The notes beneath the pieces were generated by a model that did no database searches, had not been told where the DNA came from, and saw nothing but the letters and a program-made list of their open reading frames with translations. A stretch of 7,511 nt of DNA from DATKWV01 sp035529405 (GTDB taxonomy: Bacteria > Planctomycetota > Phycisphaerae > Sedimentisphaerales > Anaerobacaceae), in the NCBI GenBank assembly GCA_035529405.1, contig DATKWV010000009.1, positions 1 through 7,511 on the forward strand, given 5' to 3'. A program made the position numbers and the translations under genes. Below, piece after piece: positions 1-6,590 of this stretch; position 1 is the first letter of the stretch, and every line of letters starts with the position of its first letter.

Positions 1-1700
1 ATTATTTTCACCGGTTGCTGCTGCTGCGGCCATCGGACACCGTCCTGTGCCCTGACCAGCAGTATGTCGAATTTGTTTTGCCCTTCCACCACTATATGCG
101 GTATGGCAAGGCCCGGTTCTATGACCGTACCGCTTTCGGCCTCTCGCTGCAGGAATTTCTCGAACAGGTTGTGCTGGTCGGTTGCGAGTCGCTTTGCCAG
201 AATAGCGCTTACCTGCCGAAAAACCTCGTCTGCCGATTTGGACCCCTCGATGTCGAGGATGTCGCATCTTCTCACGAGTTTGTCGAACCTGTCCTCGGTT
301 ATATCGTCTCGCGCGATGAGAATGTCCCTGAGTTCGTTTTCGAGTGTAGGTGTCTTCAGGTCGCGGGCCGTTACGCGGGTGACAATATGCATAAGGGCCG
401 ATTGCCTGCTGACATTGCGGTGCACGTAGATGAAATACCATGCCCCGCTGAACGCAACAAATCCCGCGCAAATCAAAAGCGGCACCTTCCCCATATCTAT
501 AATCAAAGCGCCGTAAACAATAATAGCCGCGATATGTATGTACGGGTATAAGGGACAAATGAATACCGGCCGGTAGCTCTGTATCCTGCTCTCGCGCATG
601 ACTATAATGCTGATGTTATCGAAAATAAAAAGTATTATCATCAATGTCGAGGCCGTCTTGACCAGCGTCTCGATATCCAGGGCGGTTATCGCCGCAATCA
701 TAAACGCGCCTGTCAGTATTATGCTTATGTGTGGTGTATGGAATCGCCGGTTTATACTTGCCAGAAATCCCGGAAGTAATTTGTCTCTGCTCATCGCCAT
801 CGGGCACCGCGACGCCGCCAGTATGCCGCTGTTGGCGGTGGTAACAAAGGCTGCTACGGCCGCAATGCCCAGCAGCACATACCCTGTCGGCCCCATCAGC
901 TTGCCCGCTGCCAGCGATATCGGCGTATAACTGCCGGCCAGTTCCGCGCCTTCGGTAACGCCCAGCACCACTGCTATTACCCAGATATAAAGCGCGCTGA
1001 CCACAAACCACGCCAGTATCATCCCCCGTGCGAGGTTCTTTCCGGCGTCTCTGACCTCCTCAGCCACACTGACCACCTTCGTGAGCCCCCCGTAACTTAT
1101 AAACACAAGCCCCGCTGTGGCGAATACCGCCGCCCAGCCCTTGTCAAGAAATCCGGTGTATCTTTTTATTTCGAAGACGGCGCTGCCCCACCCTGCAAAC
1201 GAAACCAGCAGCCCTATCAGCACTGCCACCAGCAGAATCTGCAATCTCGCTGCGTGCTTAACGCTGAAAATATTCAGTGCCGTAAATACCGCGCAGCACA
1301 ACACACCAATAGCTTTCAAATGCACAGGATTCATTTTTATCCCGAACGCCGTGCTTAAGAAGACCTCGATGAAAATCGCCATACCCATGACTGCAAACGC
1401 GCTTTTCATCGCCACCGAAAACCAGTTTGCGAACCCGCTGAAAAGCCCCAGCACAGGCCCAAGGCTGCGCTCCACGTAGAAATATGTCCCGCCCGAACGC
1501 GGCATCGCTGTTGCCAGTTCCGCCTTGCTCAGTACGCTGGGTACTATCAGAATTGACGCCAAAAGATAGGACAATATCACCGCCGGCCCCGCCTTGGCGT
1601 ACGCTATTGCCGGCAGAACGAACAGACCCGAGCTTATCATTGCCCCTGCTGCTATGGAAAATATCCCTGCAAGACCAAGCTGCTTTTTCAGCTTACCCAC
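1..1700 (-). CDS. APC-family amino-acid permease fused to a C-terminal PTS EIIA type-2 (fructose/mannitol-like) domain; partial, 3' end outside window
   Basis: Reading the minus strand from a GTG at 1700 gives 566 uninterrupted codons to the window edge. Residues 1-430 are very hydrophobic, with about 12 likely membrane helices (near 10-33, 38-60, 83-107, 128-146, 152-172, 187-207, 226-249, 270-294, 325-343, 345-367, 385-402 and 405-425). The N-terminal GAMISSGLFVLP (19-30) is the unwound-helix substrate motif of the APC superfamily, and the RPVFICPLYP segment (377-386) also fits these permeases. After a soluble linker (about 445-490), residues 491-566 resemble PTS EIIA of the fructose/mannitol class. 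LQREAESGT is followed by GLAIPH, whose His535 sits where EIIA proteins are phosphorylated. I infer a cytoplasmic-membrane amino-acid transporter with a regulatory or phosphoryl-accepting tail. The substrate cannot be read from sequence. The gene is divergent from asnA. The GTG start is chosen because CAGGAG lies 7 bases upstream. The end of the EIIA domain and any further domain lie outside the window. Confidence 0.9.
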   Translation of the reverse strand, partial: MGKLKKQLGLAGIFSIAAGAMISSGLFVLPAIAYAKAGPAVILSYLLASILIVPSVLSKAELATAMPRSGGTYFYVERSLGPVLGLFSGFANWFSVAMKSAFAVMGMAIFIEVFLSTAFGIKMNPVHLKAIGVLCCAVFTALNIFSVKHAARLQILLVAVLIGLLVSFAGWGSAVFEIKRYTGFLDKGWAAVFATAGLVFISYGGLTKVVSVAEEVRDAGKNLARGMILAWFVVSALYIWVIAVVLGVTEGAELAGSYTPISLAAGKLMGPTGYVLLGIAAVAAFVTTANSGILAASRCPMAMSRDKLLPGFLASINRRFHTPHISIILTGAFMIAAITALDIETLVKTASTLMIILFIFDNISIIVMRESRIQSYRPVFICPLYPYIHIAAIIVYGALIIDMGKVPLLICAGFVAFSGAWYFIYVHRNVSRQSALMHIVTRVTARDLKTPTLENELRDILIARDDITEDRFDKLVRRCDILDIEGSKSADEVFRQVSAILAKRLATDQHNLFEKFLQREAESGTVIEPGLAIPHIVVEGQNKFDILLVRAQDGVRWPQQQQPVKI

Positions 1701-1707
1701 GTTCGGT

Positions 1708-1713
1708 CTCCTG
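1708..1713 (-). promoter_or_regulatory. Ribosome binding site of the permease-EIIA gene
   Basis: On the minus strand CAGGAG is followed by seven bases and then GTG at 1700-1698. This well-placed Shine-Dalgarno sequence supports the GTG start. The encoded N-terminus, a short basic stretch followed by the first hydrophobic helix, is what an APC permease should have. Confidence 0.7.
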
Positions 1714-1756
1714 TTTGGTACGAATTCACTGCCACGGCCCTTTGCCAATTGTGCCC

Positions 1757-1765
1757 ATTCTACCA
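1757..1765 (-). promoter_or_regulatory. Possible extended -10 promoter element for the permease gene
   Basis: The minus strand reads TGG-TAGAAT, an extended -10 with five of six matches to TATAAT, about 57 bases upstream of the GTG. The -35 counterpart is poor (TGGCAA at a spacing of 18), so this is only a candidate. A TTGAAC about 35 bases further upstream is a competing -35, but its -10 partner is weaker. Confidence 0.3.
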
Positions 1766-1843
1766 GACTTGCTGCACATATTGCCATTCATAAAAAAAGT
1801 TCAAGGCACCTGACCGGTTATTAACTATATTAGCTTTATTTAA

Positions 1844-1872
1844 TTGCTCAAACCCGCCCGTTTGCATATCAT
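1844..1872 (+). promoter_or_regulatory. Possible sigma70-type promoter for asnA
   Basis: TTGCTC (1844-1849) is separated by 17 bases from TATCAT (1867-1872). The -10 matches five of six consensus bases and the -35 three of six. It would start transcription near 1880, leaving a leader of about 48 bases. The rest of the 227-base divergent gap is AT-rich around 1817-1845. It contains a small inverted repeat, GTTATTAAC (1817-1825), that could be an operator but is too short to call. Confidence 0.35.
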
Positions 1873-1913
1873 ACACGTTTTATCTGCGGATGGCTTGTGC
1901 CTTGTTTATGTGC

Positions 1914-1920
1914 AGGAGGT
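1914..1920 (+). promoter_or_regulatory. Strong Shine-Dalgarno sequence that sets the asnA start
   Basis: AGGAGGT, a full anti-16S match, lies seven bases before the ATG at 1928. It decides the start. The reading frame stays open upstream to a TTG at 1844, but those 28 codons have no counterpart in AsnA proteins and would place this ribosome site inside the gene. Confidence 0.85.
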
Positions 1921-1927
1921 AATTTCT

Positions 1928-2968
1928 ATGCCCCGGCTTTATACGAATAAAACATATAAATCTCATTTGTCGCTGCGGGAAACCGAGGCCGCCATTAAGT
2001 TCATAAAGGACTTTTTCGAGCACCAGTTGGCACAGCAGTTGTGCCTTCAGAGAATATCGGCGCCGCTTTTTGTCAGGAAAAACTCCGGCATAAATGACGA
2101 TTTGAACGGTATCGAGAGAAAGGCCACCTTTGCCATAAAGGACGACAACGAAGCTGCGGCTGAGATGGTGTTTTCGCTGGCAAAGTGGAAAAGAATGGCA
2201 CTGGCCGACTATGGTTTCCAGCCGGGCGAGGGCTTATATACCGATATGAACGCCGTTCGCCCCGATGAAGAGTGCCTGGACAACCTGCACTCGATTTATG
2301 TTGACCAGTGGGACTGGGAGCAGGTCATTACCGCAGAACAAAGAAAACTCGACTATCTAAAGGACGTTGTCCGCAAAATATATCTTGTCCTCAAACAGAC
2401 CGAAGCCGCTGTGCAGAAAAAATACCCCGCTATTACCCCGATGCTGCCCGAGCAGATTACCTTTGTGCACACAGAGGACCTTGTACAGATGTACCCTGAT
2501 TTGACCCCTGCTGAAAGGGAAAATAAAATCACCGCTGAGCACAAGGCCGTCTTTCTAATAGGCATTGGCGCCAGCCTGCCCGATGGCCGCCCTCATGACG
2601 GCAGGGCTCCCGATTATGATGACTGGATTACCGATACCGGCGGCGGCAAAAGGGGCCTTAACGGCGATATACTGCTGTGGTACCCTCTGCTGGACAGGTC
2701 CTTTGAAATCAGTTCGATGGGTATCAGGGTTGACAGGGATTCTTTGTTAAAGCAGCTTAAAATAAGGGATGCCCTGGAGCGTGTGAATTATCAGTGGCAC
2801 AAAAAACTGCTGGATGGCCGGTTGCCTCTGAGTATTGGCGGCGGCATCGGCCAGTCACGCTTATGTATGTTCTTCTTGAGGAAGCTGCACATAGGCGAGG
2901 TACAGGCCAGCATCTGGCCGGACGAGATGCTCGAAAACTGCGCCCGCGCCGGAATCAAATTATTATAA
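1928..2968 (+). CDS. asnA: Aspartate-ammonia ligase (ammonia-dependent asparagine synthetase A)
   Basis: The 346-residue product matches the AsnA family over its whole length (E. coli AsnA is 330 residues). The enzyme makes asparagine from aspartate, ammonia and ATP through an aspartyl-AMP intermediate, releasing AMP and pyrophosphate in the cytoplasm. Its fold resembles class II aminoacyl-tRNA synthetases. Family signatures in order are SLAKWKR (83-89), GEGLYT (100-105) followed by the VRPDE stretch (110-114), YVDQWDWE (124-131), RAPDYDDW (226-233), GLNGDI (243-248), SSMGIRV (262-268) and GGGIGQSR (304-311), the class-II-like motif 3 arginine region. No key block is missing. The ATG is fixed by an excellent Shine-Dalgarno sequence. 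The gene is divergent from the permease and converges on the protease gene. The 32 bases between the two stop codons show no convincing terminator. The unrelated glutamine-dependent AsnB is excluded by sequence. Confidence 0.97.
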   Translation: MPRLYTNKTYKSHLSLRETEAAIKFIKDFFEHQLAQQLCLQRISAPLFVRKNSGINDDLNGIERKATFAIKDDNEAAAEMVFSLAKWKRMALADYGFQPGEGLYTDMNAVRPDEECLDNLHSIYVDQWDWEQVITAEQRKLDYLKDVVRKIYLVLKQTEAAVQKKYPAITPMLPEQITFVHTEDLVQMYPDLTPAERENKITAEHKAVFLIGIGASLPDGRPHDGRAPDYDDWITDTGGGKRGLNGDILLWYPLLDRSFEISSMGIRVDRDSLLKQLKIRDALERVNYQWHKKLLDGRLPLSIGGGIGQSRLCMFFLRKLHIGEVQASIWPDEMLENCARAGIKLL

Positions 2969-3000
2969 AATCCCATCTGAAAACCGGGCTGTTTACTGTC

Positions 3001-4752
3001 TTACTCCTTGTACCAGTCGGCCCTGAGATTCAGGTGATTTGCCAGAATCTGAAGGTCAGCGATGTTTATTATCCCGTCTTCGTTGATGTCGCCGAATAAA
3101 TAGCCTTCACGTGGTGCCATACCGGCCGCAAGGCTGTTAAGCAGTGCCAGGACGTCCGAATCGTTGACAATCCCGTCGGCGTTAAGGTCGTACCAGAGAA
3201 TATCATCGTGGTCCGGCCCTTCGGTTGTTTGCCACGCCACAGCGTAGTTATGTCCCGTATCCGCCGAGTTCGGCTCCTCGATGTCACTGTATAGTACCGC
3301 AAGTTCGTAATTGGCATAGTTGCCGTCCGCCCGACAGTATATATGCTCGACGTTGTCCCGCTGGCTGTCACTGTAATCCAGCATATAATCTTTGTTGGGG
3401 TCGTTGGCGTCCACCGCCCAAAGCTCCAGCCGCAGGTTCGCATCTTTTTCCGCCAGCGGCTCGAAAGGATACACACTCTCATAATGCCTGTTCCACACAA
3501 CCGTAGCGGTAATAAATTCATCTTTCGGCTGGCTTACGGCCAGCTTATAAACCTTCTCCGGCCTGCGGCCTCTTTCCAGCGTATTCAGGTCCCATCCCGC
3601 TGGTGTTCCCTTGCCGCCGTCATTTTGACCGGCTGTTAATATCTCGTATGCGCTTACCGCGTCCAGCATTCCTGCCCCCTGAACATAGTCCAGCGGTACC
3701 GTATGGTCGTCGTCTTTTTTCAAAAGGCCCTTGTGCCAGAAGGGCAGTTTCCTGGCAGAACTCATCAGTATGGCTTTCATTACGCAGTTCCCGCCCGCCG
3801 GTGAGATAGCGCTGCTTAGATTAGGGTCTTGCTGGGCTTTCTGCACCAGCAGGGCGATTGTGCCTGCCACCATCGGCGTGGAAAAACTTGACCAGTTCCC
3901 CGTAGCTTTATAGCTGTCAGGTTCATTGACAGCAGCAGCAAGGCAGTTGCCCGGCGCCACTATGTCGGGCTTACATCTGCCGTCTGCCGTCGGGCCGGCG
4001 CTTGAATGCCGCGGGTACGCCAGCGCAAAGTTTGCAAGTGCCGTTGCCGGCTCGGCGCTGTTGACCGAATCCACTACGCCCACCCCGATCACATTGGACC
4101 CTGCTGCCGGGTAAAGAGCCGTGTCATAGGCATCCGTGCCGTTACCTATACCTGCTGTAACGGTAATGCCGTAATGTTCTGCCAGTGACTCGATTCCTCG
4201 TGTCCACCAGTCTTGTGAATCCGTCCCGAAGCTGGCTGTTACGATATTTGCCTCCGGCATCGTGAAAGTAAAAACGTTATTTATAAGAAAATACCAGAAT
4301 TCATACACCTGGGCTTTTACTGCCGGAGCTGCCCCTTCGTAATCAAATTCTCCTGCCTGCTCTGTGAAACCGTTACTATCTGCTCCCAGCAGTATCGAGC
4401 ATATTGCTGTTGAATGCGGTGATATTGCCCCTGCCGGCTGGCTGCCGTCATGAAAGCCGAACTGTTCTTCCCGCAGGCAGTTATGACTGACATCCGGCCT
4501 GTAGTCGTTTTGCGGTTCACCCTCGATATAACTGATGCTGCGGCTTATTACCCCCACTGTCACCCCTTTTCCGGTCAGAGACGGTTCTGCCTGTCTTAAC
4601 CGGTGGATTCCAGCGTGATTAAGCCCTTGAGGTTGAAGGATTTTCTTGTTTGCCGGCTCTTGCGCCGTACCGGTGCTGTCGGCAACTGCAAGCAGGGCCG
4701 TTATGCACACCGCCATTGCCGCCACAAACACTTTATTTGTGGAATATACCAT
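3001..4752 (-). CDS. Exported S8/subtilisin-like serine peptidase homologue with C-terminal dockerin type I repeats; usual catalytic Asp replaced
   Basis: The product has 583 residues. Residues 1-24 form a signal peptide with a hydrophobic core and a likely cleavage site at AVA-DS. The subtilase domain spans about 58-370. GKGVTVGVIS (61-70) matches the strand that carries the catalytic Asp, but position 70 is Ser. The His motif is PHSTAICSILLG (H113), the oxyanion Asn lies in AGIGNG (N204), KPDIVAPG is at 261-268, and the nucleophile motif WSSFSTPMVAG places Ser289 where GTSMA-P has its Ser. Residues about 395-515 look like a beta-sandwich domain of the kind that follows many secreted peptidases. 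Residues 522-533 (DLNADGIVNDSD) and 555-566 (DINEDGIINIAD) are two calcium-binding loops of a dockerin type I domain. The protein is probably secreted or surface-bound, and may bind substrate without cleaving it or use another acid. The codon before the ATG is an in-frame TGA, so 4752 is the first possible start. The ribosome site (GGGTGA abutting the start) is poor. Confidence 0.9.
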   Translation of the reverse strand: MVYSTNKVFVAAMAVCITALLAVADSTGTAQEPANKKILQPQGLNHAGIHRLRQAEPSLTGKGVTVGVISRSISYIEGEPQNDYRPDVSHNCLREEQFGFHDGSQPAGAISPHSTAICSILLGADSNGFTEQAGEFDYEGAAPAVKAQVYEFWYFLINNVFTFTMPEANIVTASFGTDSQDWWTRGIESLAEHYGITVTAGIGNGTDAYDTALYPAAGSNVIGVGVVDSVNSAEPATALANFALAYPRHSSAGPTADGRCKPDIVAPGNCLAAAVNEPDSYKATGNWSSFSTPMVAGTIALLVQKAQQDPNLSSAISPAGGNCVMKAILMSSARKLPFWHKGLLKKDDDHTVPLDYVQGAGMLDAVSAYEILTAGQNDGGKGTPAGWDLNTLERGRRPEKVYKLAVSQPKDEFITATVVWNRHYESVYPFEPLAEKDANLRLELWAVDANDPNKDYMLDYSDSQRDNVEHIYCRADGNYANYELAVLYSDIEEPNSADTGHNYAVAWQTTEGPDHDDILWYDLNADGIVNDSDVLALLNSLAAGMAPREGYLFGDINEDGIINIADLQILANHLNLRADWYKE

Positions 4753-4766
4753 TCACCCGCCCCGTA

Positions 4767-4815
4767 ACGATGGCTTTATACAGGCATGGCTTTTATGCCC
4801 TGTTATGACCATCGT
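4767..4815 (-). promoter_or_regulatory. Nested hairpin in the 5' leader of the protease gene
   Basis: On the minus strand ACGATGG (from 4815) pairs perfectly with CCATCGT (ending at 4767). Inside it, ACAGG-G-CAT pairs with ATGCCTGT, with one bulged G, around a seven-base AAAAGCC loop. The two stems are separated by a small, nearly symmetric internal loop. The structure lies between the predicted transcription start (near 4840) and the ATG, ending 14 bases before it. There is no U-tract, so it is not a terminator. It could affect translation or mRNA stability. It matches no riboswitch class I recognise. Confidence 0.5.
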
Positions 4816-4846
4816 ATGGCCTCTATAGTACGCTTCTTTATTGATT

Positions 4847-4875
4847 ATCATACCATAAAACCTGTCCTTTTTCAA
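4847..4875 (-). promoter_or_regulatory. Near-consensus sigma70-type promoter for the protease gene
   Basis: On the minus strand TTGAAA (4875-4870) is followed by exactly 17 bases and then TATGAT (4852-4847), each matching five of six consensus bases. TGG directly before the -10 makes it an extended -10 as well. Transcription would begin near 4840, giving a leader of about 88 bases that contains the nested hairpin. It is the best promoter match in the window. Confidence 0.65.
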
Positions 4876-4930
4876 GTACCTTCCAGCCGGAATTGGCGAG
4901 TACAAACCCGTTTTTTGCACCGGAAACAGC

Positions 4931-4987
4931 ATTATTAAAAACTAATTTTTTAGAAATCTTGCCTTTTACGCCGTTGACTGCTATACT
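4931..4987 (+). promoter_or_regulatory. Promoter of the pyrR-pyrB-pyrC cluster with AT-rich UP-like block
   Basis: TTGCCT (4959-4964) is followed by 17 bases and then TATACT (4982-4987). The -10 is preceded by TGC, giving an extended -10. An A/T-rich block at 4931-4958 sits where an UP element would. The start of transcription would be near 4994, so the pyrR leader is only about 40 bases. That is too short for the terminator/antiterminator pair used by Gram-positive PyrR systems. A second TTGACT (4974-4979) has no good -10 at the right distance. Confidence 0.5.
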
Positions 4988-5033
4988 GCCGCCAATTATG
5001 TCGGCCGAATTTACTTAAGGGTTTCTCACATTT

Positions 5034-5561
5034 ATGAATGTAATCTTAGCTGCTGAGCAAATTGACCGGATTCTCGGCGAACTCGCCGCCTCTATTATCG
5101 CCGATACCCCGCCTGAAATGGACTTAGGCATTATAGGAATACGAAGCAGGGGAGAACTCCTCGCACAGAGGCTGGCGGACCGCTTAGCGGAACGCCTCGA
5201 CAAGGATATACCTTGTGGAACGCTCGACATAACGCTTTACCGAGACGACTTGAACTGCCCGCAGGCCGGCAGCACCCCGCTTGTACGCACTACCGAGATT
5301 GGTTTTGATGTTGACGATAGAATTATTGTGCTGGTTGACGATGTCTTATATACCGGCCGCTCCGCAAGGGCTGCTATGGATGCCCTCATTGATTTGGGCA
5401 GACCGCGGGCCGTTAAACTGGCCGTACTTGTTGACAGGGCCGGTAGGGAATTTCCCATACAGGCCGACTATGCTGGGTTTAAAACCGATGTGGCGCCCGG
5501 AAAACTCGTACAGGTGCTGCTTACCGAATCCGACGGAAAAGACCAGGTCGTTGTCGATTGA
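5034..5561 (+). CDS. pyrR: PyrR: bifunctional pyrimidine operon regulator / uracil phosphoribosyltransferase
   Basis: The 175-residue product is close in length and sequence to Bacillus PyrR (about 180 residues), a type I phosphoribosyltransferase-fold protein. Diagnostic blocks are GIRSRG (35-40), LDITLYRDDL (64-73), the PRPP-binding loop VLVDDVLYTGRSARA (99-113) and the LAVLVDRAGREFPIQADY region (129-146). The family makes UMP from uracil and PRPP. In many Gram-positive bacteria it also binds pyr mRNA in response to UMP to cause attenuation. No such RNA site was found here, so the regulatory role is uncertain. The gene is first in the pyr cluster, behind its own promoter, with AAGGG (5017-5021) twelve bases before the ATG as a slightly distant ribosome site. 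The stop lies 45 bases before the pyrB start. Confidence 0.95.
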   Translation: MNVILAAEQIDRILGELAASIIADTPPEMDLGIIGIRSRGELLAQRLADRLAERLDKDIPCGTLDITLYRDDLNCPQAGSTPLVRTTEIGFDVDDRIIVLVDDVLYTGRSARAAMDALIDLGRPRAVKLAVLVDRAGREFPIQADYAGFKTDVAPGKLVQVLLTESDGKDQVVVD

Positions 5562-5564
5562 AAA

Positions 5565-5580
5565 ACCGCCTCGCTGCGGT
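5565..5580 (+). other. Small GC-rich hairpin at the pyrR-pyrB junction
   Basis: ACCGC (5565-5569) and GCGGT (5576-5580) can pair around a six-base loop just after the pyrR stop codon. No T-run follows, so it does not look like an intrinsic terminator. It may be an mRNA processing or stability element, or chance, since a five-base stem is weak evidence. Confidence 0.25.
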
Positions 5581-5606
5581 GACGTATTTGACTGTCACAT
5601 CCGATT

Positions 5607-6566
5607 ATGGCAGTGAAAAGAAAAACCAAAAAGTCCTTCTGGCAGCACAAGCATCTTTTGTCCCTGCGGGACCTGACTGTCGAAGAGATTGCATATATTC
5701 TCGATACTGCACAGGGTTTTGAACTGATAAGCACCCGCTCGGTGAAAAAAGCCCCACCTCTGCGGGGCAAGGTCGTGGTAAATCTGTTCTTCGAAGACAG
5801 CACCAGGACAAGAAACAGCTTCTTTCTGGCCGCTAACAGGCTCAGCGCCGATGTCATTGAGTTCACCAAAAAATCCAGCTCCGTCAGCAAGGGTGAGACC
5901 CTCCTGGACACCGCCAGGAACCTTGAGGCCATGGGCATTGACATTGTCGTTATCAGGCACAGTGCCGGAGGCGCTGCAAAATTCCTCAGCAGGAACATCA
6001 ATGCCTCTGTTATAAATGCCGGTGACGGCTATTGCGAGCACCCCACCCAGGGCCTGTTGGATGTCTATACAATTCGTAAAATAAAGGGTTCGCTTGCCGG
6101 CCTTAAAATCGCCATCGTCGGTGACATCGCCCACTCACGTGTTGCCAGAAGTGACTTGTGGGCCATGAGCAAGCTCGGCGCAGAGGTTATATTTGTCGGC
6201 CCCCCGACACTTATGCCGCCGCAGGTTGACCAGCTGCCCGTCTCGGTTGCTTATTCGCTTGACCAGGTCATCGAAAAAGTTGATGTTGTTAACATGCTGC
6301 GTATCCAGTTTGAGCGTCTTGGCGGAAATCCTTTCCCTTCTGTCAGGGAATACTCGCATTATTTCGGCCTGACCGTTGACAGAATGAAAAGGGCAAAACC
6401 TGATATTCTCGTTATGCACCCCGGCCCTATTAACAGGGGCCTGGAGATGGAAAGCGAGGTTGCCGACGGACGCAACAGTGTTATTCTCCAGCAGGTTACA
6501 AACGGCTTGGCCGTCAGAATGGCCGTATTGTTCCTGGTCAACCAGGCTGCCGCTATGGAAGATTGA
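5607..6566 (+). CDS. pyrB: Aspartate carbamoyltransferase catalytic subunit
   Basis: The 319-residue product is full length for an ATCase catalytic chain. It joins carbamoyl phosphate and aspartate to give carbamoyl-aspartate, the committed step of pyrimidine synthesis. Active-site blocks are all present: FFEDSTRTRNSF with STRTR (65-69) for carbamoyl phosphate, SSSVSKGE (90-97) containing the Ser/Lys loop donated by a neighbouring subunit, R118 in VVIRHS, HPTQ (145-148), HSRVARS (176-182), the RIQ pair in MLRIQFERL (230-238) and HPGPINRGLE (271-280). Asp64 in place of the common Pro of FEPSTRTR is a tolerated-looking variant. No pyrI lies between pyrB and pyrC, so an unregulated trimer, or an assembly with dihydroorotase as in some bacteria, is possible. 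The ATG has no visible Shine-Dalgarno sequence, and an in-frame TGA at 5589 rules out a much longer N-terminus. The gene ends with two consecutive TGA codons. Confidence 0.97.
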   Translation: MAVKRKTKKSFWQHKHLLSLRDLTVEEIAYILDTAQGFELISTRSVKKAPPLRGKVVVNLFFEDSTRTRNSFFLAANRLSADVIEFTKKSSSVSKGETLLDTARNLEAMGIDIVVIRHSAGGAAKFLSRNINASVINAGDGYCEHPTQGLLDVYTIRKIKGSLAGLKIAIVGDIAHSRVARSDLWAMSKLGAEVIFVGPPTLMPPQVDQLPVSVAYSLDQVIEKVDVVNMLRIQFERLGGNPFPSVREYSHYFGLTVDRMKRAKPDILVMHPGPINRGLEMESEVADGRNSVILQQVTNGLAVRMAVLFLVNQAAAMED

Positions 6567-6590
6567 TGATTACTTATTGATTATTTGTCA

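Noticed and set aside
15..551. A 178-codon plus-strand open frame opposite the EIIA end of the permease
   Set aside because: It is antisense to a clearly coding frame with family motifs, has no ribosome site and resembles no protein family. It is a coding shadow.
1844..1927. N-terminal extension of asnA by 28 codons from a TTG
   Set aside because: It would swallow the strong ribosome site at 1914-1920, and AsnA proteins have no such extension.
1701..1927. T-box or other amino-acid-sensing leader upstream of asnA
   Set aside because: The likely leader is about 48 bases, with no T-box core sequence, specifier stem or terminator.
2969..3000. Possible bidirectional terminator between the convergent asnA and protease genes
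   Set aside because: Only a four-base AAAC/GTTT pairing is present, with no GC-rich stem and no T-run.
4903..4916. AAACCCGTTTTTT as a possible intrinsic terminator
   Set aside because: The stem is only four A/T-rich pairs with a two-base loop, and no plus-strand gene lies upstream of it to terminate.
5468..6134. Two overlapping minus-strand open frames of 177-179 codons opposite pyrB
   Set aside because: They lie across pyrB and the pyrR end, where the plus-strand frame carries all ATCase motifs. Their translations show no recognisable domain.
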